A DNA stretch of 64,000 nt from Chloracidobacterium sp. GTDB taxonomy: Bacteria > Acidobacteriota > Blastocatellia > Pyrinomonadales > Pyrinomonadaceae. The translations under genes and the position numbers were made by a program. The notes under the pieces were generated by a model, which did not search any database, had not been told where the DNA came from, and was given only the letters and a program-made list of their open reading frames with translations. Numbering within the stretch: position 1 is the first letter of the stretch; every line of letters starts with the position of its first letter. Positions 41,730-50,844 of the stretch are shown here, piece by piece. The stretch is taken from contig JADJXP010000002.1 in assembly GCA_016715795.1 (NCBI GenBank), positions 124,001 through 188,000 of the forward strand, in the 5' to 3' direction.

Positions 41730-43487
41730 CTAGTCGAGGCCGCGATATGGCCTTAGCCTGGGTGCCTCGCAACCACCGAGCAGGTCGACGAATCCGCTGT
41801 TGCGGACGAGCAGGCCGGACGCCGCTGAGCGCGACAGGTTCCAGCTTCTCAGGTCGGCTTCTTCGAGCTTTTCACAGTGGCGGCGGGCGAGACTGTACGC
41901 GGCCCACCGGGCGTCCTCATCATTCATATCGGGCAATGCCAGAAAGACTGAGGGCAGAGCGTCGTCGCTCAGGCTGGTGTTGAAGTAGGCGTCAAACTCG
42001 CGGCCCTCACGCATCAAGGCCAGATTGTGCTCTACGATGAATTTGTCCGGGTTCATCAGGTTTGTGGCGCCGAGGATGACGAATGCCGACCACAATGCTC
42101 CCCAGGCGAAATGCTGTCTTGCACCGCGCAGCACGGTTGCCGAGAACCACACAAACACGACCGCGAGCCACGCCATAAAGATCAGCGGATACAGCCGAAT
42201 CGTGGTCAGGCCATAGCCGAGGTTGCCGGTCAGCAGGACCAGCCGCTGGACAGCCGAGGCCATGATGACAAAAAGCAGTGCGATCTGGATACCGGCAAGA
42301 ACGCGGAACAGCGTGCCGGTGACGGGCTTGTCCTTGCGCACCAGCCAATGGCCGACGAGCAGGATCGGCAGGACGAGTGCCGAAACGGCGACCAATTCGC
42401 CAAAGCCGCGGCGGGCGTAATCGGCGAGCTTGAAATCCGGCGTATTTTGAACCAGTTCCATCCCGCCAAACAGATACGGCACCTGTGCGATGACAAATAT
42501 GAGGAACAGCCCGTTCAACAGGCCTAGAATAATGCCGATCTCGACGGTTCCGAGCGTGAATACGTGGGGCAGTTTTGAGCTGTCGATATTCTGCCAGTCG
42601 CGTTTTTGCTTTTTGGCCGGCGGAGCGTCTGCCGACGCGGCAGGCGTCGCGGCGGAGGTGGCATCCTCGGGAACGTCCGTCGCGTTGATGTGTTCGACGA
42701 CGGTCGCGTTATTCGGCAGCGTATTTTCGGTATCGACCGGCTCGTCAGCCACCTTCTGAACATAAGACGGACCGTCGGTGCGATGTCCCGTGGCCGTCGC
42801 CGGTGTTTCGGGCTCCGCCGTGAATGACCCGCCGACAGCCGAGCGGAGATAACCGGCCGTCAGCCACGCGAGTACCGATGTGAGCATCACGTGGCTGATG
42901 ATCGTGTCCAGCTCAAAATCGATGGCACGGTTGACCCAGCCCTCGAATACGGCATCGGCAGCCATGAACAAAGCGCCAAAGATGAGAACGAGCGGCAGTG
43001 CGATGGCCAGCCCGCGCAGCACGGCAAAGACGCTCCGGCTCAGGCCATTGCCCGGCATTGCTTTCCAATCGATATCAGCCGCAAGCAGCACAAATCCGCC
43101 AAAGAAACTGCTCAGGGCCGCGGCGATCAGTCCGGCGATGTAGTGAAACGTCCCGCCGATTCGCGCCCTGATGCCAAAACTGCCAGGGATCAGCACGCCC
43201 ATCGCGATGATGACCGCGATGGTGTCGGCTACGCGCATCTCGATCGAATCTCGAACCAGGAACATCGTTCCAAAGAACAGCATCGCACCGGCGAGTGATA
43301 GGTTCGTCAAATTGAGCAGCTCAGGCCGCGATCGGCGCATGAGCATCAGCAGCCCGGCGACAAACAGCGTCACAAAAAGAAACGCGTTCAGCCCCCACGG
43401 CGTTTGTCTGAGTAGAATATTCCCTGCCACACCGACGATAATGGCGGCCTGTATGATCTGTAGTCCCGTCTTTGTCCGGTCAGTCAT
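41730..43487 (-). CDS. DUF4153/DUF4173-type polytopic membrane protein
   Basis: 585 residues with about 12 transmembrane helices. Helix motifs ALPLVLIFGALFMAADAVFEGWV and the later pair with RLYPLIFMAWLAVVFVWFSATVL fit the DUF4153/DUF4173 group. A hydrophilic acidic loop (about 225-295) with Asp/Glu/Thr follows the middle helices. Its ATG overlaps the regulator's stop by four bases, so regulator and membrane protein are co-translated. Function unknown. Confidence 0.75.
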   Translation of the reverse strand: MTDRTKTGLQIIQAAIIVGVAGNILLRQTPWGLNAFLFVTLFVAGLLMLMRRSRPELLNLTNLSLAGAMLFFGTMFLVRDSIEMRVADTIAVIIAMGVLIPGSFGIRARIGGTFHYIAGLIAAALSSFFGGFVLLAADIDWKAMPGNGLSRSVFAVLRGLAIALPLVLIFGALFMAADAVFEGWVNRAIDFELDTIISHVMLTSVLAWLTAGYLRSAVGGSFTAEPETPATATGHRTDGPSYVQKVADEPVDTENTLPNNATVVEHINATDVPEDATSAATPAASADAPPAKKQKRDWQNIDSSKLPHVFTLGTVEIGIILGLLNGLFLIFVIAQVPYLFGGMELVQNTPDFKLADYARRGFGELVAVSALVLPILLVGHWLVRKDKPVTGTLFRVLAGIQIALLFVIMASAVQRLVLLTGNLGYGLTTIRLYPLIFMAWLAVVFVWFSATVLRGARQHFAWGALWSAFVILGATNLMNPDKFIVEHNLALMREGREFDAYFNTSLSDDALPSVFLALPDMNDEDARWAAYSLARRHCEKLEEADLRSWNLSRSAASGLLVRNSGFVDLLGGCEAPRLRPYRGLD

Positions 43488-43855
43488 TTATGATCCCTCA
43501 TTGCCCTAATGAGGGCCTCCATATGGTCTAGGTATCTCGTGAGGGCGTCGCGGCCCTCGTTCGTTATTACGTACTCGGTCAGCGGCATGCGGCCCTTGAA
43601 GGATTTCTCGCACGTGATGTAGCCGGCGTCCTCCAGCTTTCGGGCGTGGACCGAGACGTTGCCGTCGCTTGTGTCGAGCAGGCGTTTTAGGTCGGTAAAG
43701 CTCAGCCTCGCGTTCGCTGCAAGCGCGCTGATGATGCCGAGCCGCATACGCTCGTGAATGACCTTGTCGAGGTCATTGGATACGCTTTCGGCCGCTCGCG
43801 CAACGGTCAGGCCGTGTGATCCATGGTCGTTCTGTAGTGCTAGGTTCTTTGCCAT
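43484..43855 (-). CDS. Winged-helix transcriptional regulator
   Basis: About 123 residues from the ATG at 43855 (MAKNLALQND). Winged-helix core: IHERMRLGIISALAANARLSF, TDLKRLLDTSDGNVSVHARK, LEDAGYITCEKSFKGRMPLT, similar to the HTH_34/MarR-like group that works without a sensor domain. It probably controls its own operon with the two membrane proteins around it. Codons upstream of 43855 overlap the membrane-protein gene. Confidence 0.85.
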   Translation of the reverse strand: MAKNLALQNDHGSHGLTVARAAESVSNDLDKVIHERMRLGIISALAANARLSFTDLKRLLDTSDGNVSVHARKLEDAGYITCEKSFKGRMPLTEYVITNEGRDALTRYLDHMEALIRAMRDHK

Positions 43856-43877
43856 AGGTCCAATAGGCCCTTTGCGA
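43853..43877. repeat. CCATAGGTCCAATAGG word
   Basis: Short imperfect palindrome (ATAGGT ... ACCTAT) in the junction before the regulator, sharing words with 37062-37087. It overlaps the regulator ATG. Confidence 0.55.
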
Positions 43878-43878
43878 C

Positions 43879-44502
43879 CTATCCGCCGTATTTCTTTGCG
43901 ATCACTGCTCCAAAAATGATGTGCGTCAAGCCAAAGCTCGTTGCCATCAGCCAATTGCTGTACGCGGCGGGTAGGGCGAACGCCGCTGCCCCAAGAGCTA
44001 TGAATATCCATCCCATCACCGGCACGACCCGCACCGAAAAATCACCCGCGCATACGACGGCGGCTCCGTAGCAGAGCATCCACACCGGTGCCATCATCTC
44101 GTAATGTTCGTAACGCCACAGGCCGAGCGTGATCGCGACGCCGGCGATCAGCGGTGGGGCAAAGTCGTGTGCGAATTTGCGCGCAGGCGTTGAGAACAGC
44201 GGCGTGTCGGCGATGCGCGATTTTTGCCACATCGCGAGCAGGCCGATCGCGAAGGCGAGACACGCTTCGAGCAGCCATACCCGCAGCCACCCGATACGGT
44301 GGTCCTGCTGGGCTGCGATGTATGCCGCGACGACGGCCGTCATGCCCATCAGCATCCCGCCGTAGCCCGGCACGGCCGTAAGGCTCGTCGAGCGCTCCAT
44401 CGTCTCGCGAATGAACTGCAGATTGTCAGCGGCACGGTCGCCAATATGGACGGGCTGGCCCGGACCGGGCTGCTCACCTATTTGGGCTGATCGCTTGGAC
44501 AT
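43879..44502 (-). CDS. Membrane protein of unknown function
   Basis: 207 residues. A soluble N-terminal stretch has NLQFIRETMERSTSLTAVPGYGG, a motif common to acidobacterial membrane proteins encoded beside winged-helix regulators, then five or six transmembrane helices. It is the first gene of the minus-strand operon with the regulator and DUF4173-type protein. Function unknown. Confidence 0.78.
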   Translation of the reverse strand: MSKRSAQIGEQPGPGQPVHIGDRAADNLQFIRETMERSTSLTAVPGYGGMLMGMTAVVAAYIAAQQDHRIGWLRVWLLEACLAFAIGLLAMWQKSRIADTPLFSTPARKFAHDFAPPLIAGVAITLGLWRYEHYEMMAPVWMLCYGAAVVCAGDFSVRVVPVMGWIFIALGAAAFALPAAYSNWLMATSFGLTHIIFGAVIAKKYGG

Positions 44503-44529
44503 CCTGAAAACAAACTACATGAAGTTGTC

Positions 44530-44612
44530 ATCAATGTCAAGAACTTTATGATACAAAGTAAATCAATCTTTCTTTTGAGAACATTAATCGGTCAAATTGA
44601 CAGAAATTGTCA
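44530..44612. promoter_or_regulatory. Cluster of TGTCA/TGACA half-sites, possible operator
   Basis: GTTGTCATCAATGTCAAG near 44527-44545, GTCAAATTGAC (44591-44601) and TGACAGAAATTGTCA (44598-44612). Minus-strand TTGACA in the first cluster could be a -35. A binding region for the operon's regulator is plausible but unproved. Confidence 0.3.
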
Positions 44613-44744
44613 GTCAGTGACCGCCATCACAAGCGAAGGAGATCGGATTTCTGAAAGGCCCTCAATGAGATCACCGACATCTATAGGCACGTAAACCCTG
44701 TATCAACATGGATTTACACGCCAGGATGCGGCACCCGCCGCAGA

Positions 44745-44760
44745 GTGGCACGAGGATTGA
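44745..44760 (+). promoter_or_regulatory. Probable sigma-54 promoter for the prepilin gene
   Basis: GTGGCACGAGGATTGA: full -24 TGGCACG (44746-44752), four bases, -12 TTGA instead of TTGC. Predicted start near 44771, with GGAGG (44774-44778) ten bases before the ATG. Pilin genes are classical RpoN targets. Confidence 0.5.
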
Positions 44761-44788
44761 CTTATGTATCCGCGGAGGCTGACAGCCT

Positions 44789-45334
44789 ATGTCAACAAAT
44801 GCAATAAAGAAACTGAATTCAAGCGGCGGTTTTTCGCTTATCGAACTGGTCATTGTGGTCGCCGTCATCATGATCATTGCGGCTATTGCCGTGCCAAACC
44901 TGTTGAGCTCACGACGGGCGTCAAACGAGGCGTCCGCGCTCTCAGCCCTCCGCGTGATAAGCGAGGCTGAGGCCGCGTATATCGGAACCACTGGCGGCGG
45001 TAATTACGGCACGGCAAGCGAACTGTATGTTGCCCACCTTATCGACAGCACCGTTGCCGCGGCGAACAACCTGAACGTCGGTGGAAATCCACCGAGGAAT
45101 ACCGCTAAGAGCGGCTACAGGTTCCGGATCATCGCAAGAGACATAAATCCCGTAACACATGCGCCGTCAAACTATGTTGTCTCGGCGATCCCATCATCGA
45201 CGAGCGGCGTGACGCAGACCGGTGCGACGCGGCTTTGCCTCAGAGAGGACGGCGTGCTCAGGGGATCGGGCCAGAACCTCGGCAGCCACTACAATTACGC
45301 TCAGTGCGGCTTTGCGAATCCCTACGAACCGTAA
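44789..45334 (+). CDS. Type IV prepilin-like protein (PilA/GspG type)
   Basis: 181 residues with a short leader and prepilin cleavage site G|FSLIELVIVVAV (residues 14/15), then the hydrophobic N-terminal helix AIAVPNLLSSRRASNEASA and a globular head with two cysteines (CLRE, CGFAN). The conserved Glu5 of the mature protein is present. It is a pilus or pseudopilus subunit. No assembly genes are near, so it is an isolated locus. Confidence 0.9.
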   Translation: MSTNAIKKLNSSGGFSLIELVIVVAVIMIIAAIAVPNLLSSRRASNEASALSALRVISEAEAAYIGTTGGGNYGTASELYVAHLIDSTVAAANNLNVGGNPPRNTAKSGYRFRIIARDINPVTHAPSNYVVSAIPSSTSGVTQTGATRLCLREDGVLRGSGQNLGSHYNYAQCGFANPYEP

Positions 45335-45336
45335 GC

Positions 45337-46176
45337 CTATTTCTTCTTTTTGGCCGGCTCATTTACCATGTCACCAAGGTTTTCCTGAGCGGGTAAGGTG
45401 TTGTCCGCGATCGAATACGTGTGACGCTTGCCCTGGAGGATGAACGTGCTGCCGTTCCACTTATACGCCGAGCGCGTAAAGTGTGTCGGGCAGCACAACT
45501 GCTCTTCGTCACCCGTGATGCGTCCGGTCTCGACCTGGCCGAGGATAAAGCGGTCCTGGCCGAATAGCTCGATCGCGAGCATCCCGTTCTCCGCGAATAG
45601 GTTCTTTAGGCCACCATCCGCCCGGTCGCCGGTGCGAAATTGCCAGATCAGCTCAGGTGCACCGTTTTTCCACGCGAATACGTAACCGATTTGCGGCACG
45701 GCTGAGCCGCCCGTTTCGATCTTCAGTACGACGACTGCTTCATCCTCGCCGTCGCCGGTCAGGTCAAAGTATTTAGCCGTAACGAACGACAAGCCAATGC
45801 GTCGTTCTGCTTTCGCGACAGCACGCGCATCGTTACTCAAACCATCGCTGACCTGGCCGCCAACCGGAGCGGCTTTCCCGTTTTTCAATATGATCTCGGC
45901 GGTGCCGTCCGGATTCTGCCAGCCTCGCGGGAGTTCGTAGGTGTAGTTCTTGAAGTCAAAGGCCCCGATAGGAAAGACGGTGGCGGTATTGCGATCATCC
46001 GTGAGCTCGGCCTGGAGATCAGGGACGGCCGGCGTCGGTGAGGGCGACGGCGATCCGTCAGGCGACGGCGTCTGGACAGCGTGATCCTCCGCCTCACGAG
46101 CGTCACGGGCCGGGCCGCAGGCTGCCGAGACGATAGCCATTAGCACGAGGAAAGAAGCGGTCCTTAGCATCGTCAT
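45337..46176 (-). CDS. Putative lipoprotein of unknown function
   Basis: 279 residues with a lipobox (LVLMAIVSAAC) and a Ser/Pro/Thr-rich linker (about 37-52). The mature part contains FDLTGDGEDEAVVVLKIETGG, an FG-GAP-like pattern, and a CC pair (EEQLCCPTH). Signs of a surface or periplasmic protein. Function unknown. Confidence 0.75.
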   Translation of the reverse strand: MTMLRTASFLVLMAIVSAACGPARDAREAEDHAVQTPSPDGSPSPSPTPAVPDLQAELTDDRNTATVFPIGAFDFKNYTYELPRGWQNPDGTAEIILKNGKAAPVGGQVSDGLSNDARAVAKAERRIGLSFVTAKYFDLTGDGEDEAVVVLKIETGGSAVPQIGYVFAWKNGAPELIWQFRTGDRADGGLKNLFAENGMLAIELFGQDRFILGQVETGRITGDEEQLCCPTHFTRSAYKWNGSTFILQGKRHTYSIADNTLPAQENLGDMVNEPAKKKK

Positions 46177-46223
46177 CAGGGCGCAGAAACTAATACACGC
46201 CGATCCGAGCGGCGTCGTTCCAT

Positions 46224-47912
46224 TTATGCTCGCGTCAGGCTGCGATACTTGATCCGATGCGGCTGGTCGGCGTCGTGGCCCAGGCGGCGCTTACGGTCCT
46301 CTTCGTACTCGCTGTAATTGCCGTCAAAATATTCGACGTGGCTCTCGCCCTCGAACGCCAGAATGTGCGTTGCGATACGGTCGAGGAACCAGCGGTCGTG
46401 AGATATTACGACCGCACAGCCCGCGAAGTTTTCGAGCGCTTCCTCGAGGGCACGCATCGTGTTGACATCGAGGTCGTTTGTCGGCTCGTCAAACAGGATC
46501 ACATTAGCACCCGATTTGAGCATTTTTGCAAGGTGTACGCGATTGCGTTCGCCGCCTGACAATTGCCCGACACGCTTTTGCTGATCGCTCCCCGAAAAAT
46601 TGAATCGCGACACATACGCCCGCGAATTGACCTCGCGTTTGCCGAGTTGTATCACGTCCAGCCCTTCCGAGATCTCGTCCCACACGGTCTTGTCGCCGGA
46701 AAGCGAATCACGCGATTGATCGACATAGCCGAGCTTTACGGTCGGTCCAACTTTGAATACACCGCCGTCGGCTTTTTCCTGTTCGGTTATCAGCCGAAAG
46801 AGCGTCGTCTTGCCCGCACCGTTCGGTCCGATCACGCCGACGATGCCGCCGGGCGGGAGCGAGAATTCGAGGTTCTCGAACAGTAATTTGTCGCCGTATG
46901 ATTTTGAAACGCCGTGTGCCTCGATCACCGTGTCGCCCAGCCGCTCCCCCGGCGGGATGAATATCTCAAGGTCTTCGCTGCGTTTCTCACTTTCGGTTGC
47001 GAGCAGTTTTTCGTAATCGTTGATACGAGCCTTGCCCTTTGCATGGCGGCCCTTCGGCGACATGCGTATCCATTCAAGCTCACGCTCCAACGTCTTTTGG
47101 CGTTTGTCTTCGGTCTTCTGCTCCTGAGCGAGTCTCGCCTGTTTCTGCTCAAGCCACGATGAATAATTCCCCTGATACGGAATGCCTTCGCCGCGATCTA
47201 ATTCGAGTATCCAGCCGGCGATGTTATCGAGAAAATACCGGTCGTGCGTGACCGCGATGATCGTGCCTTCGTAACGCTGCAAATGCTGCTCCAGCCACGC
47301 AACCGTCTCGGCGTCGAGATGGTTAGTTGGCTCGTCCAATAGCAGAATGTCAGGCTTTTGCAGCAGAAGGCGACAGAGCGCGACGCGGCGCTTTTCACCG
47401 CCAGATAAAGTTGCGATCTTCGTGTCTGGCGGCGGACATCGCAACGCGTCCATCGCCATTTCTAACCGCGAATCGAGGTCCCACGCGTCCGCCGCATCGA
47501 GCCTTTCCTGCACCTGCCCTTGCCGCTCGATGAGAGCGTTCATCGCGTCATCGTCCATCGGCTCAGCGAACTTGGCGTTGATCTCCTCGAACTCTATTAA
47601 CAAATCGACCGTCGATTGCACCGCCTCCTCGACAATTTCTTTTACAGTCTTGCCGTCGTCAAGCTTCGGCTCCTGTTCGAGATAACCGACCGAATACCCT
47701 TGCGAAAAAACGACTTCGCCGTTAAATTCCTTATCGGTTCCCGCGATGATCCGCAGTAGCGAAGATTTTCCCGCCCCGTTCAACCCAAGCACACCGATCT
47801 TCGCGCCATAAAAGAACGAGAGATAAATGTCCTTGAGGACAGGCTTCTTGTCGTAAAACTTGCTGACCTTGACCATCGAAAAGATGATCTTGTTTGGTTC
47901 TGAATTGCTCAT
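46224..47912 (-). CDS. ettA: Energy-dependent translational throttle protein EttA (ABC-F)
   Basis: 562 residues, two ABC domains with no membrane part: Walker A GLNGAGKSS and GPNGAGKTT, signatures LSGGEKRR and LSGGERNR, Walker B LLLDEPTNHLD and ILFDEPTNDLD. The Arg/Lys-rich arm and PtIM linker (ELEWIRMSPKGRHAKGKARI) match EttA. It binds the ribosomal E site and couples translation to the ATP/ADP ratio. Confidence 0.95.
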   Translation of the reverse strand: MSNSEPNKIIFSMVKVSKFYDKKPVLKDIYLSFFYGAKIGVLGLNGAGKSSLLRIIAGTDKEFNGEVVFSQGYSVGYLEQEPKLDDGKTVKEIVEEAVQSTVDLLIEFEEINAKFAEPMDDDAMNALIERQGQVQERLDAADAWDLDSRLEMAMDALRCPPPDTKIATLSGGEKRRVALCRLLLQKPDILLLDEPTNHLDAETVAWLEQHLQRYEGTIIAVTHDRYFLDNIAGWILELDRGEGIPYQGNYSSWLEQKQARLAQEQKTEDKRQKTLERELEWIRMSPKGRHAKGKARINDYEKLLATESEKRSEDLEIFIPPGERLGDTVIEAHGVSKSYGDKLLFENLEFSLPPGGIVGVIGPNGAGKTTLFRLITEQEKADGGVFKVGPTVKLGYVDQSRDSLSGDKTVWDEISEGLDVIQLGKREVNSRAYVSRFNFSGSDQQKRVGQLSGGERNRVHLAKMLKSGANVILFDEPTNDLDVNTMRALEEALENFAGCAVVISHDRWFLDRIATHILAFEGESHVEYFDGNYSEYEEDRKRRLGHDADQPHRIKYRSLTRA

Positions 47913-47921
47913 ATTAGCAAG

Positions 47922-48251
47922 CTACGGGAGTGAGTCGGGATCGTGCAGTCCCGCGTCGATATCCATTTTGCCGTGCATCACCCGCCAAACATCGATCTGA
48001 TGCTCGGTCTCAATGTAGAAAATAAGAAACGGGAACTTCTTCATCGGCCAGAACCGGATCCCGGCCAGGCCGGGTTCATGTCCGTATTTTGGCGAGCCGG
48101 ATTCGGGAAACCGGGCAATGTGAGCGATAGCGCGATCAAAGTCGTGCAGGAAATCGACAGCTACCTCGACACCGCCGGCCGCCAAATAATGATCGCGCGC
48201 GCTGTCAAGGTCGTCCTCGGCTTTGACCCGAGGGACGACAGGCTTTCTCAT
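47922..48251 (-). CDS. parE: ParE-family toxin
   Basis: 109 residues with the RelE/ParE fold (AEDDLDSARDHYLAAGG, DFLHDFDRAIAHIARFPESG, MKKFPFLIFY). ParE toxins poison DNA gyrase. Start overlaps the antitoxin stop by four bases. The tail MDIDAGLHDPDSLP is unusually long. Confidence 0.85.
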   Translation of the reverse strand: MRKPVVPRVKAEDDLDSARDHYLAAGGVEVAVDFLHDFDRAIAHIARFPESGSPKYGHEPGLAGIRFWPMKKFPFLIFYIETEHQIDVWRVMHGKMDIDAGLHDPDSLP

Positions 48252-48487
48252 TTCGTCTTCGACCTGACCCGCTGCCGCATTTTCTCGAAGTGCTCAGCGT
48301 CCCAAACATTTCCGCTGGCGGATGACGAACCACCTTCGAGCAGCATCTCTCGCAGTCGAACACGGTCCTTTTCCTTGCGCAAGACATCTCGCACATACTC
48401 GCTGCTGCTGATGTAATCACCGCCGGACACCTGCGAATCGACAAAAGACCTCAGCTCCTCAGAAAGAGAAATGTTCATCGTTGTCAT
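48248..48487 (-). CDS. parD: ParD-family antitoxin
   Basis: 79 residues with an N-terminal ribbon-helix-helix (MNISLSEELRSFVDSQVSGG, YISSSEYVRDVL) and a C-terminal toxin-binding tail. It should repress its own operon. Two in-frame ATGs (48487, 48478) are possible. The promoter places the transcription start near 48487, so either leaderless initiation or the second ATG is used. Confidence 0.87.
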   Translation of the reverse strand: MTTMNISLSEELRSFVDSQVSGGDYISSSEYVRDVLRKEKDRVRLREMLLEGGSSSASGNVWDAEHFEKMRQRVRSKTK

Positions 48488-48493
48488 AGCTCA

Positions 48494-48522
48494 AAAATAG
48501 CATTTATGGCAAAGTTTGCCAA
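48494..48522 (-). promoter_or_regulatory. parDE promoter with overlapping palindromic operator
   Basis: Minus strand -35 TTGGCA (48517-48522) and -10 TATTTT (48494-48499), 17-bp spacer. The perfect palindrome TGGCAAAGTTTGCCA (48507-48521) overlaps the -35 and spacer, as expected for autoregulation by ParD. Confidence 0.65.
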
Positions 48523-48619
48523 GCAAACGTTTGGCGTCCAATGAGTCAGGCTCTGAGTGATTTGTGAAAAGGACTGCAACGAGCAACCAATCCTAGAGTA
48601 TCGAGCTTCTTAGCTAGCG

Positions 48620-49687
48620 ATGCATAGATTAGTATTTTGTTGTTTATCGTTGTCATTCTGCACGCTTTTCGCCGCAAGCATTGTTCTTGCGGACAGTTGG
48701 GCGCTGCCGGAAAAGAAAACAATTTGCTCCAAGAACAAGAAGTACTGTCTGAAGGTTATTCCAAAGAAACTTACAAGCCAACTCGACTACTTTCAGGATA
48801 AGGTAGGCGGCAAAGAGAACGCGGGAGCAGACAAAAAGGTAAAGAAGAATCTTTGTCGTGGGATCTTCTCCGTCAGGGAAGGCGGCTCTCTGCGGAAAAA
48901 GTGGGAGATCAACCTAGCTAACGAAGTTTCTCCGGTCTCGGTCCTGGTGTCGGACGAAGGCGACTATGTCGTGACATTTGATAATTGGCATAGTGTCGGG
49001 TATGGCGATGATGTCGTAGCCATTTATCAGGCGGGCACTGGCGCTTTGGTCAGGAAATTTGGATTGTCGGAGTTTTTGACCGAAAGCGATATCGATCAAC
49101 TTCCTGCATCTGTAAGTTCAATCTGGTGGGGTGGTCAACACTATATTGACTACATGGCCGATCAGCTTATTTTACAGGTTGTAGAGCGCCCAAGAGGGGA
49201 TGAAAAAGAGGCCAAATACTTTCCCGTTCGCGTAGATCTAAGCAACGGTAGGGTTTTGGATGAAAAAAAGGATCGGCTCGCGAGTTTGCGTTATGTCTTA
49301 GAGGCCGACCCTGCCGATGAACCTAAACCTGATGCGAGAATACTCTCGCCCTCGGCAAAGGAATGTTTAGAGGGTGGAAAAGCTCTGTTTCTCAAGCCAA
49401 CCAAACTCTTAGAGCGACTTGTCAGTCGACAAATTCCGGAATATCCGCCTGCGGCGAGGGCCGTCAGGGCGGTTGGCCAGGTTTTGATCGCAATGAGGGT
49501 TCAACCGGACGGGACCGTTGGCTGTTCAGAGCCGATTACGGGCCACCCACTGTTACGAGTTACTCTTAGCAGTGCGGTTAAGAAATGGAAGTTTCGGCCC
49601 TCGAATGAGGCGTTCTCTGGCCTTCTTATGTTCACCGGTAAGGAGGCTCTCGTAAACCCTGACGGCAGTATCGTTAAGGTACCTTAA
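48620..49687 (+). CDS. Secreted protein with C-terminal TonB domain
   Basis: 355 residues with a signal peptide (about 1-24). The first 260 residues are of unknown fold with four or more cysteines (CSKNKKYC, CRGIF). The last 85 (IPEYPPAARAVRAVGQVLIAMRVQPDG, VKKWKFRPS) form a TonB C-terminal domain. Function unknown; anchoring is not obvious. It overlaps the convergent MenC-like gene by four bases. Confidence 0.78.
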   Translation: MHRLVFCCLSLSFCTLFAASIVLADSWALPEKKTICSKNKKYCLKVIPKKLTSQLDYFQDKVGGKENAGADKKVKKNLCRGIFSVREGGSLRKKWEINLANEVSPVSVLVSDEGDYVVTFDNWHSVGYGDDVVAIYQAGTGALVRKFGLSEFLTESDIDQLPASVSSIWWGGQHYIDYMADQLILQVVERPRGDEKEAKYFPVRVDLSNGRVLDEKKDRLASLRYVLEADPADEPKPDARILSPSAKECLEGGKALFLKPTKLLERLVSRQIPEYPPAARAVRAVGQVLIAMRVQPDGTVGCSEPITGHPLLRVTLSSAVKKWKFRPSNEAFSGLLMFTGKEALVNPDGSIVKVP

Positions 49688-50796
49688 GATAGGACCACCG
49701 ATCTAACCGAAAAACCCTCGATTCGACCCTTCGAAATACCAAACCCAATTCCCGGCTTGTCCGGGGCCATGATAGTGCCGTCGGCTGAAACCTCGACTTC
49801 CGGTTCGATGATATCTTCGTGCCAATATCTTTTACTCGCCGACACGTCGCCGGGCATTGTGTAACCGGCGAGGGTTGAGATGGCGATGTTGTGGGCGCGG
49901 CCGATGCCGCTCTCGAGCATGCCGCCGCACCAGACGGGGATGTTGGCTTCGCGGCAAACCTTTTCGACGAGTTTTGATTGTGTGTGGCCTCCGACGCGGC
50001 CGTTTTTTAGGTTGATTATTTTGCCGGACTTTAGTTCGATTGCTTTGCGTGCGTCCTCGGGCGATTTGATCGGTTCGTCGAGACAGATCGGCGTCTTGAT
50101 TTCGCGTTGCAGCTTTGCGTGATCGATGATGTCGTCGTAGCCGAGCGGCTGTTCGAGCATCATCAAATCGAATTCGTCGAGCGAGCGAAGTTTGTCGATA
50201 TCGTTTAATGTATATGCCGAGTTAGCGTCCCCCATCAGCAGAATGTCGCCAAACTCTTTCCTCACGGCTTTGATCACATCGTAGTCCCAACGAGGGCTTA
50301 TTTTTATCTTGATCCGTCTGTAACCCGCATCGACCTCGACGCGAATTTTGTCTAACAACTGCTCGATGCTGTCCTGAATACCGATCGAAACGCCGCACTC
50401 AATGGTCTGGTTAACGCCGCCAAGAAGCCGCCACAGCGGGACGGCGAGTTTTTTCGCCTCAAGGTCCCAACACGCGGTCTCGATTCCGGCTTTTGACATA
50501 CGATGGCCGCGGGCCCATTTCATCAGGCCCCAGACATCGGCGGCTGACTCAACCTCTTTCCCAACGACCATCGGCGCCAGAATTTTCTCAGCCGTCACCC
50601 AGGCCGAATCGGTCCATTCGTCCGAGTAGCCGGGCGTCTCGCCACACGTGATCTCGCCCCAGCCCTCGGCACCCTCGCGGTCCTCAACGCGGACGAGAAT
50701 TATCCGCCGCTCATATGTTCGGCCAAAGCTCGTCTCAAAAAAATGGACCAGCGGCAGGTTGATCTCGACGAGTTCGATGGAGCGGATGGCGAGCAT
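49684..50796 (-). CDS. menC: Enolase-superfamily enzyme, o-succinylbenzoate synthase/N-succinylamino acid racemase type
   Basis: About 370 residues from the ATG at 50796. Catalytic Lys163/165 (KIKIS), metal ligands Asp190 (GDANSAY), Glu215 (LEQPL) and Asp240 (CLDEPI), and Lys264 in INLKNGRVGG fit the MenC/NSAR subgroup. It dehydrates SHCHC to o-succinylbenzoate in menaquinone synthesis, or racemises N-succinylamino acids. No other men gene is in the window. A TTG at 50838 would add 14 residues. Confidence 0.85.
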   Translation of the reverse strand: MLAIRSIELVEINLPLVHFFETSFGRTYERRIILVRVEDREGAEGWGEITCGETPGYSDEWTDSAWVTAEKILAPMVVGKEVESAADVWGLMKWARGHRMSKAGIETACWDLEAKKLAVPLWRLLGGVNQTIECGVSIGIQDSIEQLLDKIRVEVDAGYRRIKIKISPRWDYDVIKAVRKEFGDILLMGDANSAYTLNDIDKLRSLDEFDLMMLEQPLGYDDIIDHAKLQREIKTPICLDEPIKSPEDARKAIELKSGKIINLKNGRVGGHTQSKLVEKVCREANIPVWCGGMLESGIGRAHNIAISTLAGYTMPGDVSASKRYWHEDIIEPEVEVSADGTIMAPDKPGIGFGISKGRIEGFSVRSVVLS

Positions 50797-50844
50797 GCGG
50801 TAAAAAACTAATTTAGTCCCTACACAGTCCTTTTTCAATCGCGG

